Assembly (NCBI GenBank): GCA_965277535.1 | Contig: OZ255825.1 | Coordinates: 1 to 64,000 of the forward strand | DNA length: 64,000 nt | Direction of reading: 5' to 3' | Source of the DNA: Ilyomonas sp965277535 | GTDB lineage: Bacteria; Bacteroidota; Bacteroidia; Chitinophagales; Chitinophagaceae | The notes under the pieces: generated by a model | Database searches by the model: none | Seen by the model: only the letters and a program-made list of their open reading frames with translations | Told to the model about the DNA's origin: nothing | Made by a program: the position numbers and the translations under genes | Part shown: piece after piece, positions 45,732 through 53,000 of the stretch | Numbering within the stretch: position 1 is the first letter of the stretch | How the letters are laid out: the number at the start of each line of letters is the position of its first letter

Positions 45732-47403
45732 TGCACAACTCGGATAAAAAATAATCCATTTCCTTTTTCTTTGGTTATTAAAAACAAATCGGGGGTTTAC
45801 AGACATGTACTGGTTTTGATCTTTCAATGAGCCCATGATGCTGTAACGGGCATCAGGTGATGAATAAAGCCTGAAAAAGTGTTTTGCAGGCTTTTCTGCA
45901 ATGCTTTTACATCAGCCTGTACTTTTTTTGTAGTAAACTTGATCAGCTTTTTAAGGTTGTAAGCCACCGCTGCCATCAGCATACACTTGTTTGCCCCTTC
46001 CACACCTCTTGTATTTACCCTTCGCATACCCAGGAAATTGACCAATGTGCCCAGCACCGGTTCAACCGTACTGCTTCTGAGCTTCTTCATCCGCTTTGCT
46101 TTGTTGGTTTGTAATCTCGCGTGCATGCGGTCATAGTAAGGCTTGTCAACACTATCATCAATCTTTTTAAAATCACTCTTGCCAATACATTTGCTTCTTA
46201 AAGGGCAATGGCCGCAGTCCCGAGCGCTGCTGCGATATACTTTCATCTGGTAGCCCAAAGAAGTGGTTTGTATCTTCTTAAAGGGCAGGTGAACACCTCT
46301 TGAACAAGTGTAACGATCGTTTTCTTTGTCATAAGTAAAGCCTTCTCTTGCCGCTTTGTACTGACCAAAATTGGGGATGTAGCCTTTTATGTTATGATCT
46401 TCCAGTGCCTTCAGGGCTTCGCCGCTGCTGTAACCGGCATCACAGAGCACTTCTTCTATGATGAGGTCGTTTTGTTTTAAGTTGTTTATCGTGTTCTTAA
46501 GTAATGAGGCTAAACATTGTGAGTCTTTTTTGTTTGCATGATGGCTTTCTATCTGCGTGATGACGTGATGGGCGGTATCTACGGCTACCTGTGCGTGATA
46601 ATTTAATTGCCTGGGTTTGCCCGGTTTTACAGATATACGGGCATCAGGATCGGTTGTGCTGTAATGGGTATGATTGCTCACAAACTTTGCGTTCCCATTA
46701 GATTCCTTGTCGCCTTTGGGCATGTCCTTATAGGCGTTGGCTTTCCACCCGTGATGCAGTTCTACTGATTTTTTTCTGGCAGAGGATACCGTTGTGCTTT
46801 GTTTGTCATCATCACTATCACTTAAATCACCTGTATAATCATCACCATCATCCAATACTTCTTTTTCTGCCAGTTTACTCATGCTTGCATTGGCTTTCAC
46901 AGCCACGCTGTCCATCGCTTGTCTTCTGCCAGCCACCATGCCTTTGTCAATACACTGCCTCAGTACTTCTCTGAAGAGCTGTTTGAACAATGACTCACCA
47001 TACAATTGTCTTGTTCTGCTCAATGTAGAGTGCCAGGGCAAGGGTTCATCAATATCATAGCCGATGAAGAAAAGCATATCGAGGCGCAGGCCGACGGTAG
47101 TGATGATCCTGCGGTCGCTCATCAGGTTCTCTAAATAACCAATGAGAATGAGCTTGAAAAAGACAACCGGATCAACGCTTTGTTGTCCTTCCGAGCCGTA
47201 GTACTTTTTGGTGGCGGCATAGAGCCAGTGAAGATCAAGCAGGTCTCTGAGCCTGCGGTAGAAGTTATCCTGCGGCACGCGCTGTGACAACTGAAAAGAA
47301 GTGAACAGTTGTTCCGTGTATTCTTTCTTGCCTTGCATACGACAAGTTACTCCATCCTCCACCCTTTTTCAACTATCTTTATTCACACATTGTGAGTTGT
47401 GCA
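45732..47403 (-). mobile_element. IS1182-family insertion sequence (candidate ends)
   Basis: About 1.67 kb containing one transposase. The ends are proposed from a perfect 10-bp inverted repeat, TGCACAACTC at 45732-45741 and GAGTTGTGCA at 47394-47403, which brackets the gene with 80-90 bases on the left and about 60 on the right; beyond these 10 bases the ends differ. I see no clear target-site duplication. The size fits the family. The element sits in a spacer of the small-gene region. Confidence 0.6.
45824..47338 (-). CDS. IS1182-family transposase
   Basis: DDE transposase of 504 residues, apparently intact. N-terminal block SVDPVVFFKLILIGYLENLM with SDRRIITTVGLRLDMLFFIG is the IS1182/IS5-type domain; the first catalytic Asp is probably in QAMDSVAVKANAS, the second in VLCDAGYSSGEA, and the C-terminal region has a Cys cluster (YTCSRGVH, CGHCPLRSKC) and VEPVLGTLVNFLGMRRVNTR with the catalytic Glu. 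MQGKKEYTEQLFTSF at 47338 is the usual start; eight more codons are open upstream. A run of Asp/Ser (DDGDDYTGDLSDSDDDKQ) in the middle is an insertion typical of the Bacteroidota members. Confidence 0.9.
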   Translation of the reverse strand: MQGKKEYTEQLFTSFQLSQRVPQDNFYRRLRDLLDLHWLYAATKKYYGSEGQQSVDPVVFFKLILIGYLENLMSDRRIITTVGLRLDMLFFIGYDIDEPLPWHSTLSRTRQLYGESLFKQLFREVLRQCIDKGMVAGRRQAMDSVAVKANASMSKLAEKEVLDDGDDYTGDLSDSDDDKQSTTVSSARKKSVELHHGWKANAYKDMPKGDKESNGNAKFVSNHTHYSTTDPDARISVKPGKPRQLNYHAQVAVDTAHHVITQIESHHANKKDSQCLASLLKNTINNLKQNDLIIEEVLCDAGYSSGEALKALEDHNIKGYIPNFGQYKAAREGFTYDKENDRYTCSRGVHLPFKKIQTTSLGYQMKVYRSSARDCGHCPLRSKCIGKSDFKKIDDSVDKPYYDRMHARLQTNKAKRMKKLRSSTVEPVLGTLVNFLGMRRVNTRGVEGANKCMLMAAVAYNLKKLIKFTTKKVQADVKALQKSLQNTFSGFIHHLMPVTASWAH

Positions 47404-47417
47404 ACACGCACATTGGT

Positions 47418-47584
47418 TTGGCAAAAAACTGGCTGACGGAATAAACATTAAGTTTTATTTTACTATTTGGCTTCACTTTCGGCCGACGGAACAAAATTTA
47501 GCCGGTAAAAGAAGCATCAACATTTGTTTATAAATTTAACTTTAGTTCCTGGCTGACGAGTTTCAAATTCCAGTTCTTCGCCAA
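47418..47584. repeat. Structured spacer repeat, copy 1
   Basis: 5' arm TTGGCAAAAAACTGG (47418-47432) pairs with CCAGTTCTTCGCCAA (47570-47584) with two A-C mismatches. The 5' arm is followed at once by CTGAC; the 3' arm is preceded by TGAC plus exactly 12 bases. The same plan recurs at 49742-49850 and 50705-50862. Lies between the two transposase genes, so it is a remnant of the spacer that was there before them. Confidence 0.7.
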
Positions 47585-47620
47585 GTTTTCTATGATCCCA
47601 CAAAATTATTTTTCTTTCAT

Positions 47621-48632
47621 TTATGCACCTACCTTCTGGTATTTTTCCACATAAGGCCGCTGATCTCTTAGCACTGCAAATATTCTTAGCAGCAGTTTAT
47701 TTCTGATTGCGTTTATCACACTCATTTTGTTTTTTCCTTCTAAAACTTTGCGCTCGTAATAAGCTTTAATTTCTTTATCCCAGCGAAGAGCGGACATGGC
47801 GCATAAATGCAAAAGGCTTTTTAGTTTACGGTTGGCAAACGGACTTACACCTGGTTTAAAGCGAACGCTCGTTCCGGAACTTTTACTGAAAGGCACCACA
47901 CCACAATAACAGGCCAGTTGCTTTACATTTTCAAACATGGTAAATCCTTTTGTATACACATACAATGATGCTGCTGTTTGCAAACCAACTCCTTTGATAC
48001 TACACATTAATTGAATGCTTTTATTGATGGTTTCTTCACTGCTGATATAAGATTGTATGGAAGCCTCAATCTTCTCTTTTGCTTTGTTAAGCCCTTTGAT
48101 GGCCGGAAGTTGAAGCCGCTCTAATTCTGCAGCTTCTTTGCCACCATTACAACTCTTCATTTCTTCAATGGGAACGAGGAGCTGTGTGAGCGCATTCACA
48201 ATCCGGTCGCGCTGTACGAGGTCATGTTCTTAAGTTTTGAAAGCTTTGTGTCCACTGGCTTCCAGAGCCGTGCACGATCAATAAAGCGCATGCAATATTC
48301 AGCGATCGTAATGGCAGAGGCTTTATCACCTGTTCCTCTTTGAAGGCCATACTGCGTTTTATTTTGATAGCCATCTCAACCCAAAGATTTGCTTTACGGT
48401 CTACCAAAAAGTCAATGATCCCGTTGGTATAAAGACCTGTATGCTCCATGCAAATCAAGGTCTCTGATAAAGTTACCTCGTGTGATTTGAGCCATTGTTC
48501 AAAAGACTTAAATCCTTCCCTTGTCTGGCTGAAACAATGGTGATGCAATACACCCGTTTCGGAGAAAAGAAGGGCAGCATCAAATGATTTTTTAGAGATA
48601 TCAATCCCGGTAAATGCTTTAAATTTGTTCAT
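47621..48632 (-). pseudogene. IS110-family transposase, broken by two frameshifts
   Basis: The N-terminal piece (48222-48632) starts MNKFKAFTGIDISKKSFDAA with the DEDD-type acids (D in GIDIS, E in CMEHTG); the C-terminal piece (47621-48199) has the Transposase_20 domain (LMCSIKGVGLQTAASLYVYT, FKPGVSPFANRKLKSLLHLC). Between them a third frame carries GLQRGTGDKASAITIAEYCM, RFIDRARLWKPVDTKL, which is the missing link. The first break looks like loss of one G in ATGGGCCTTC-like sequence near 48347; the second is near 48228. The enzyme cannot be made as a whole, so the copy is probably dead. Confidence 0.85.
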
Positions 48633-49018
48633 AACATTTTCATTTAAACGATGAATAAAAGCCTGAATTTTTTGAACAGTTATCAAGACCTTAATAATGG
48701 GTCGTGAGCCCTAATTTCTATTTGATTCTTTGTTCAAAAAAGCTACCGGAGATTAAAACTTGGCTTAGGTCTTTGGTCCTTGCCCTAACATAAAGCGCTC
48801 CGGTGGCCTTCAGGTTTTTTAAATTTAGTTATTCACTCTTTACTGTGAATTCACAAAAGAAAAAAGTAACAAAAAAGAAAAAGTAATAATAGTAGTAATA
48901 TTTTCAATAAAAGGTGTAAACAAATCTAAAGGCCTTAACCGTTGTGCGTCATGCTATCGGACATTCCCACAAGACAAAACCGTTTGACAGACTGCTTGCT
49001 TTTTCCTAAATTCGTTTA
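48633..49018. other. Non-coding upstream part of the IS110-type element and spacer
   Basis: No gene of useful length. On the minus strand, 110-175 bases upstream of the transposase start, a stem forms between CTACCGGAG (48743-48751) and CTCCGGTGG (48798-48806), enclosing a second possible stem TTAGG/CCTAA. IS110-group elements encode their bridge RNA in this position, so this may be its remnant (inference). From about 48840 to 48930 the sequence is A-rich without structure. The right part contains ACCGTTGTGCGTC (48939-48951), close to the reverse complement of GATGCACAAC at the IS1182 left end. Confidence 0.4.
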
Positions 49019-49552
49019 GTGAAACAACGAAAAAAAATAGGACTTGATTTTGAAGTTGACAAATTGACCAACTCGATTGAAAACGTCATTACAGGTGACA
49101 GTTTTCCTATTGATATTACGCTTATCACAAATGCAGACTTAAAGACCGTAACTAAGAAAAATGATTGGCAGTTTAACTGGAAATTAGAATTTTAGCAACC
49201 GGAAAGAGATGTTTATAAGCTGACTATAGTAAACAATCAAACTGTAATACAAGGCTTAATAAGCTTAGAAATCAAATCTGACCACGTTTATATGCACCTC
49301 GTTGAGAGCGCATCTTTCAATAAAGGAAAATCAAAAGTTTACGCAGGCGTTCCTGGTAATTTGGTAGCTTTTGCCTGTAAACTTTCTTTTCAACGTGGAC
49401 ATGAAGGCAACGTTTCCTTCTTTTCTAAAACGCAACTTGTTCAACATTATATTGACAGCTTAGGTGCAATGCATGTTGGTGGACGTATTATGATTATCGA
49501 CACAATTGCAGCATTAAAACTTATCAATAAATATTTCCCAAATGAAAAATAA
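49019..49552 (+). pseudogene. GNAT-like gene interrupted by an in-frame amber codon
   Basis: One reading frame runs from a GTG at 49019 (VKQRKKIGLDFEVDKLTNSI) to the TAA at 49550-49552 and is broken only by TAG at 49193-49195 (codon 59, between KLEF and QPERDVYKL). Both halves look like real protein. The second half, MHLVESASFNKGKSKVYAGV then PGNLVAFACKLSFQRGHEGN, has the A-motif pattern of acetyltransferases; I infer rather than prove that fold. Either a point-mutated pseudogene or an independently started C-terminal piece (ATG at 49292). Its end overlaps the start of a 58-residue gene by 11 bases. Confidence 0.65.
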
Positions 49553-49718
49553 ACAAAAAGAACTTGACGTAGATTTTATTGGCGGACAAGAACCAATGAC
49601 CAGAGAAGAGGAACTTGCAATTAGTGAGTTCATTCGTGCCGACAAAGAAAAACGCAGGTTGCAAGGATTACGAAAAGCCAAAACAAAAATATCCTTAAAA
49701 AGCAAACAACCTGCTTGA
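49542..49718 (+). CDS. 58-residue Lys/Glu-rich partner protein, unknown function
   Basis: Small open frame, ATG at 49542, encoding MKNKQKELDVDFIGGQEPMT then REEELAISEFIRADKEKRRL and a basic Lys/Arg/Gln-rich tail, stop TGA at 49716. It overlaps the end of the GNAT-like gene by 11 bases in another frame, the usual sign of a translationally coupled pair. The EEELAISEFIRADKEKR stretch should be a charged helix. I do not know its function; the size, the overlap and the acetyltransferase-like partner recall toxin-antitoxin modules, but there is no DNA-binding motif I can name. Confidence 0.6.
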   Translation: MKNKQKELDVDFIGGQEPMTREEELAISEFIRADKEKRRLQGLRKAKTKISLKSKQPA

Positions 49719-49730
49719 CAAAAGCACGAA

Positions 49731-49866
49731 CCGCCAACATTGTATTGCCAAAATGCGGGCTGACAAACATGGGCTGAACAATAGTTTTTCAATTAAACTT
49801 TCGTGGCATATTCGGGTGACAGAATTCTATTACCCGCACTTCGGCAATACCGGAACGTTAGCCGCC
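49731..49866. repeat. Structured spacer repeat, copy 2
   Basis: Inner arms GTATTGCCAAAATGCGGG (49742-49759) and CCCGCACTTCGGCAATAC (49833-49850), 16 of 18 pairs; again CTGAC directly follows the 5' arm and TGAC plus 12 bases precedes the 3' arm. Outside them, GCCAACATT (49733-49741) and AACGTTAGC (49855-49863) are near-complementary and resemble the outer ends of integron attC sites. It directly follows the 58-residue gene (12 bases after the stop). Confidence 0.7.
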
Positions 49867-50121
49867 ATGTTGCAGGTACAATCAGCCAATGCAGGTTCTT
49901 CAATCGGCGTTGTACTTTAGTTCATCAGCGGGCTGACAAAGCAAATTCTTATTAGCTTCACATGTTTGTAATTTGATAATGGGACAAGTTCCGTGCAAAA
50001 AATTTGCTTAGGACATGTGTAACCATTAAGGGCAACGAGCTGAAATTGGTTGTGCCAACATCCTCCCCAACTGGGTCTATAAGCTTTGAACTCTTCACGG
50101 TAATATACAAGTTCCCTTCAG

Positions 50122-50136
50122 CCTACTTCAAATTTG
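50122..50136 (+). repeat. 15-base direct repeat, left copy
   Basis: CCTACTTCAAATTTG, identical to 50629-50643. The two copies bracket 492 bases that contain the whole zinc-ribbon gene. Confidence 0.7.
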
Positions 50137-50281
50137 ATAGGTGATGTGTGTTCAAATTGCCTATTATCCAATTTTTCTTCACTAAATAACTGATGTAATT
50201 TATTGTAAATTTGCCTTAATGCAGATTTTGGCAGCAGAATAAAAATATTCAACATATGACAACTTCTTCCAATTCCTTTTC

Positions 50282-50287
50282 AGGAGG
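50282..50287 (+). promoter_or_regulatory. Perfect Shine-Dalgarno sequence of the zinc-ribbon gene
   Basis: AGGAGG, 7 bases before the ATG at 50295. Genes in this window otherwise lack Shine-Dalgarno sequences, so this one both fixes the start and suggests a foreign origin. Confidence 0.75.
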
Positions 50288-50294
50288 TTTGAGC

Positions 50295-50537
50295 ATGAGT
50301 ACGGAAGCGATTCGGTGCCCCAAGTGCAACGGCGAGATGGTGCAGGGGTTCATCTTCGACCGGGCGGACGGAGGCAACCGTCGTGTCATCAACTGGGTTG
50401 AGGGAGCACCGGAAAAGTCTGATTTTTGGACTGTTACGAGAGTACCAAAGGAAAAGTGCGTTCCGGTGGGTACCTTCCGGTGTTCGGTGTGTGGCTTCCT
50501 GGAATCATATGCTCACCCAGAATTTGCAGCCAAGTGA
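50295..50537 (+). CDS. Small zinc-ribbon protein, probably recently acquired
   Basis: Protein of 80 residues with two Cys pairs, RCPKCNGEMVQGFIF at the N-terminus and RCSVCGFLESYAHPEF at the C-terminus, which would form one zinc ribbon of the DUF6487-like kind; function unknown. The gene is clearly richer in G and C (above half) than the genes around it (near one third), prefers codons such as GTG, GAG and CGG, and has a perfect AGGAGG at the right distance. An upstream ATG at 50256 would add 13 residues but bypass the ribosome site. It lies between identical 15-base direct repeats, suggesting insertion as a unit from a non-Bacteroidota donor. Confidence 0.75.
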   Translation: MSTEAIRCPKCNGEMVQGFIFDRADGGNRRVINWVEGAPEKSDFWTVTRVPKEKCVPVGTFRCSVCGFLESYAHPEFAAK

Positions 50538-50628
50538 CATGGCTTGCATACCTAAAGCGAACCCGCCCAACTGCATATAAATAAGTACAACATTTCTATA
50601 CACAAACCGGTAGCCTGACTAAGCACAC

Positions 50629-50643
50629 CCTACTTCAAATTTG
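50629..50643 (+). repeat. 15-base direct repeat, right copy
   Basis: CCTACTTCAAATTTG, second copy, about 90 bases after the zinc-ribbon stop. Both copies are also preceded by CA and one variable base. Confidence 0.7.
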
Positions 50644-50704
50644 GACGATTTAAAAAAGATGTAGGAAACCTTCATAAACTCATTGAAAGCGGCTAACAGG
50701 AGGC

Positions 50705-50862
50705 TTGGCAATAGGCTGGCAGACGGAATAACAATTAGATACAACTCAATATCAGCAATAGTTCCAACTTGACCTTATAAGCTTCGCTTTTAGTTGTTAT
50801 CTTCATCGTTAGTAATCATTTTCAGCTTCGGTTCTGGGCTTGACAAGCAATGAATACCAGCC
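50705..50862. repeat. Structured spacer repeat, copy 3 (degenerate)
   Basis: 5' arm TTGGCAATAGGCTGG (50705-50719) is followed by CAGACGGAATAA, closely matching copy 1. At the other end TGAC (50841-50844) is followed by exactly 12 bases and then CCAGCC (50857-50862), which pairs with the GGCTGG end of the 5' arm; the rest of the 3' arm has diverged. Between lies a 120-base variable part. Confidence 0.55.
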
Positions 50863-51065
50863 CAGCCCATCGCGAATACCTGTTCGTTGTGCGCAACAAA
50901 TTTTCACACACCAAACAAGGTAAAGAGGTTAAGCACGACAAATACATAATGACCTGCAAAAACATTTATCATTACCGGGTTCGTGCAAACGAAGAATTCT
51001 ATTTCTTAACGGCAAAGCCAAAAGCTTTTATAAGCAATCTTTAGTTGACATTTTAAATTTATAAA

Positions 51066-51449
51066 ATGATTGAAAGAAAAAACTTCAATACTACAAAAGC
51101 TCCCAGAATGAGCGAGTTCTTTCCGCAATCAGTAATTGCCGGAGATTATATTTTCCTTTCCGGAACACCGGGTTTAAATCCTGACTCTGGTAAAATAGTA
51201 AGTAACGACTTTGAAGAGCAAACACGACAATGCTTTGTAAATATTAAAACAATTTTAGAGGAAGCCGGAAGCAACATGTCGAAGGTAATTAAGACAACCA
51301 TTTTCATGGTTGCTGGTAATGATTTCAGCATTATAAACAAGGTATATTCCGAATTTTTTGCGGAAAATTCACCTGCCCGGAGTGTGCCTCAAGTCTTGGC
51401 TTTTCCAGGTGGAATTCTTATTTCAGTTGAATGTATAGCACTTGCATAA
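51066..51449 (+). CDS. RidA/YjgF-family protein
   Basis: Trimeric reactive-enamine/imine deaminase family, 127 residues, cytoplasmic. Family marks: FFPQSVIAGDYIFLSGTPGL, then VFINIK-like FVNIKTILEEAGSNMSKVIK, and the end block ENSPARSVPQVLAFPGG with the conserved Arg and ISVECIA with the conserved Glu, which bind the intermediate. Start ATG at 51066. Unlike housekeeping ridA it lies in the accessory small-gene region, so it may belong to one of the substrate-specific Rid subgroups. Confidence 0.85.
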   Translation: MIERKNFNTTKAPRMSEFFPQSVIAGDYIFLSGTPGLNPDSGKIVSNDFEEQTRQCFVNIKTILEEAGSNMSKVIKTTIFMVAGNDFSIINKVYSEFFAENSPARSVPQVLAFPGGILISVECIALA

Positions 51450-51463
51450 AATACTTTGGCTGC

Positions 51464-51551
51464 CTACAACATGAACTGTGTAAAAAACCAAATTAATTGA
51501 AAGTTTAGTGGATGCATTTGGCTAACTTAGAAATCAAATTTTACGTTGTAG
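51464..51551. repeat. Short inverted repeat spanning the ridA-crp spacer
   Basis: CTACAACAT (51464-51472) and ACGTTGTAG (51543-51551) are complementary at 8 of 9 positions; the single mismatch is the same A-C as in the outer ends of spacer copy 2. It starts 14 bases after the ridA stop. It lacks the TGAC-12 plan of copies 1-3. Confidence 0.45.
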
Positions 51552-51611
51552 CCGGGGCTTCATAGCAAAATCAGAAACGTTTGTTCGCTATTATAAAACA
51601 GAAACTAATAA

Positions 51612-52151
51612 ATGATAAAGCTCGACAGACATATTCTACCATCACATACAGAAAACGATATTTGGAGTATACGCAAAACTATTCTTCGGAATGAATTTGT
51701 TGATACGCCCCATATTGCTAACGACAATATGTATTTAGTAAAAAGAGGTGCCGTTAAAATCTGCGTCTTTAATAATGACAGAGAAACAATTTTGAATTTT
51801 GCTACCGAAGGAGATTTAGTGTGTAATCTCATCTCATTCTTAACAAACAAGCCTTCTGAAATTTATTTACAAGCAATAAAAAAAACAGAATTGATTGGGA
51901 TGTATAAATCGAAATTCAACTGTTTGTTAGATAACGACAATGCCTTTGCCATTACTTACAGAAAGGCTTTAGAAAATAAAATTGTTGAAATTTTAAATAA
52001 ACAAATCATCCATTTTACTCAAAGTCCTCAGCAACGTGTTGATATTTTACTGGAACAAAAGCCAAACATTTTTCAGCAAATCCCAAAACGTTATATTGCT
52101 TATTATTTAGGCCTGGCGCCAGAAACGTTAAGCAGGTTACTAAAATCTTGA
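51612..52151 (+). CDS. Crp/Fnr-family transcriptional regulator
   Basis: Regulator of 179 residues with a cyclic-nucleotide-type sensor (YLVKRGAVKICVFNNDRETI, FATEGDLVCNLISFLTNKPS, residues about 35-85) and a short C-terminal helix-turn-helix ending IPKRYIAYYLGLAPETLSRL. This is the small Bacteroidota Crp type whose ligand is mostly unknown; the cAMP phosphate-binding Arg is not obvious. Its stop is only 68 bases before the HXXEE gene start, so it probably controls that gene or is cotranscribed with it. Confidence 0.85.
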   Translation: MIKLDRHILPSHTENDIWSIRKTILRNEFVDTPHIANDNMYLVKRGAVKICVFNNDRETILNFATEGDLVCNLISFLTNKPSEIYLQAIKKTELIGMYKSKFNCLLDNDNAFAITYRKALENKIVEILNKQIIHFTQSPQQRVDILLEQKPNIFQQIPKRYIAYYLGLAPETLSRLLKS

Positions 52152-52219
52152 GTTCAATCAATTTTTATTCATTCTGTTTTTTAGAATTTTGTGTTGTATA
52201 TCAACAAAACCAAACAACA

Positions 52220-52861
52220 ATGAATTTTTTAAGGAAGCATTGGTTTGACATCGGAGCAATCTTATCTATTTTGGTTTTAGCGTTTGTTTTTTTAAACTTT
52301 AAAACACTATCAAACTATCAACTTTTAATGTGGTTAAGTTTGATATCGCTGTTTTTTCACCAGTTGGAAGAATATAGAGTTATCGGAACATTTCCGGGAA
52401 TGCTGAACACAGTTCTGTATAAAAGTGAAATACCAGACCGCTATCCCTTAAACACCAACACGGCATTTTATATAAATGTTGTGATTGGATGGTCATTTTA
52501 TTTGCTTGCCGCACTCTTTGCTGAAAAAGCAATCTGGCTTGGAGTGGCGACCATACTCATTTCTATTGGGAATATCATAGGCCATACCACTCTATTCAAT
52601 ATTAAAGGAAAGACAATTTATAATGCTGGGTTGGCTACAAGTTGGTTGTTTTTTGCACCTTGTGCTTATTTCTTTTTTTCAATCGTTTATAACGAACATC
52701 TCATTACAACAACAGACTATTTAATTGGTATTCCGCTTGGAATCATTTTGAATGTAGTTGGAATAGTAAAACTTATCGGCTGGATGGCTAATAAAAATAC
52801 GGCTTATATTTTTGAGAAAAGAAATCTATTAGCAAAGGACAGAAAGCAAAACAGCCGCTAA
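52220..52861 (+). CDS. HXXEE-domain membrane protein
   Basis: Integral membrane protein of 213 residues with about six hydrophobic segments. The name-giving H-x-x-E-E motif is in FFHQLEEYRVIGTFPG, and GNIIGHTTLFN carries the second conserved His; the family may bind a metal or be a membrane enzyme, function unknown. ATG at 52220 gives a short polar N-terminus before the first helix; a TTG frame reaching 52148 overlaps the crp stop but lacks conservation. Its stop codon lies within GCCGCTAACGTT, a motif resembling the outer ends of the spacer elements. Confidence 0.78.
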   Translation: MNFLRKHWFDIGAILSILVLAFVFLNFKTLSNYQLLMWLSLISLFFHQLEEYRVIGTFPGMLNTVLYKSEIPDRYPLNTNTAFYINVVIGWSFYLLAALFAEKAIWLGVATILISIGNIIGHTTLFNIKGKTIYNAGLATSWLFFAPCAYFFFSIVYNEHLITTTDYLIGIPLGIILNVVGIVKLIGWMANKNTAYIFEKRNLLAKDRKQNSR

Positions 52862-52988
52862 CGTTATTTATAAACTGACCGCAACAAACCCCCATCACTT
52901 TTGTTTTTATTGAAATAAACTGCATTTCATAAGCTCGTTTTTTCAAAAACAACTCTCCTCTCCCATTTCCTATCTCATCCTACCCTGC

Positions 52989-52996
52989 TACCTTTG
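52989..52996 (+). promoter_or_regulatory. TACCTTTG -7 box for the Smr gene
   Basis: Exact TAnnTTTG, ending only 4 bases before the ATG at 53001; predicts a start site at or inside the start codon, that is, a leaderless mRNA. Confidence 0.65.
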
Positions 52997-53000
52997 CCAC

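Larger units (their letters stand above)
49867..50294. other. Spacer between the 58-residue gene and the zinc-ribbon gene
   Basis: About 430 bases without a gene. Holds a lone half-copy of the spacer motif (GCGGGCTGACAAAGC, 49928-49942), then the first 15-base direct repeat (50122-50136), and finally AGGAGG before the zinc-ribbon ATG. No consensus TAnnTTTG box is found close to the gene. Confidence 0.45.
50538..51065. other. Spacer between the zinc-ribbon and RidA genes
   Basis: 528 bases. Contains the right 15-base direct repeat (50629-50643) and spacer repeat copy 3 (50705-50862). A 64-codon + frame at 50850-51044 begins inside the repeat; it has no recognisable family and I do not call it, though a decayed gene cannot be excluded. 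A short AT-rich leader (51045-51065) precedes ridA. Confidence 0.45.

Noticed and set aside
49611..49700. CRISPR array in the repeat-rich accessory region
   Set aside because: The repeats are inverted and structured, not regularly spaced direct repeats with equal spacers, and no cas gene is present.
50850..51044. 64-codon + frame before ridA
   Set aside because: It begins inside spacer repeat copy 3, lacks a family match and a ribosome site; a gene remnant is possible but unsupported.
45383..52861. Idea of a classical integron
   Set aside because: No integrase gene is in the window and the outer spacer ends match attC core sites only in part (GTTAGCC instead of GTTRRRY), so I report a cassette-like pattern and not an integron.
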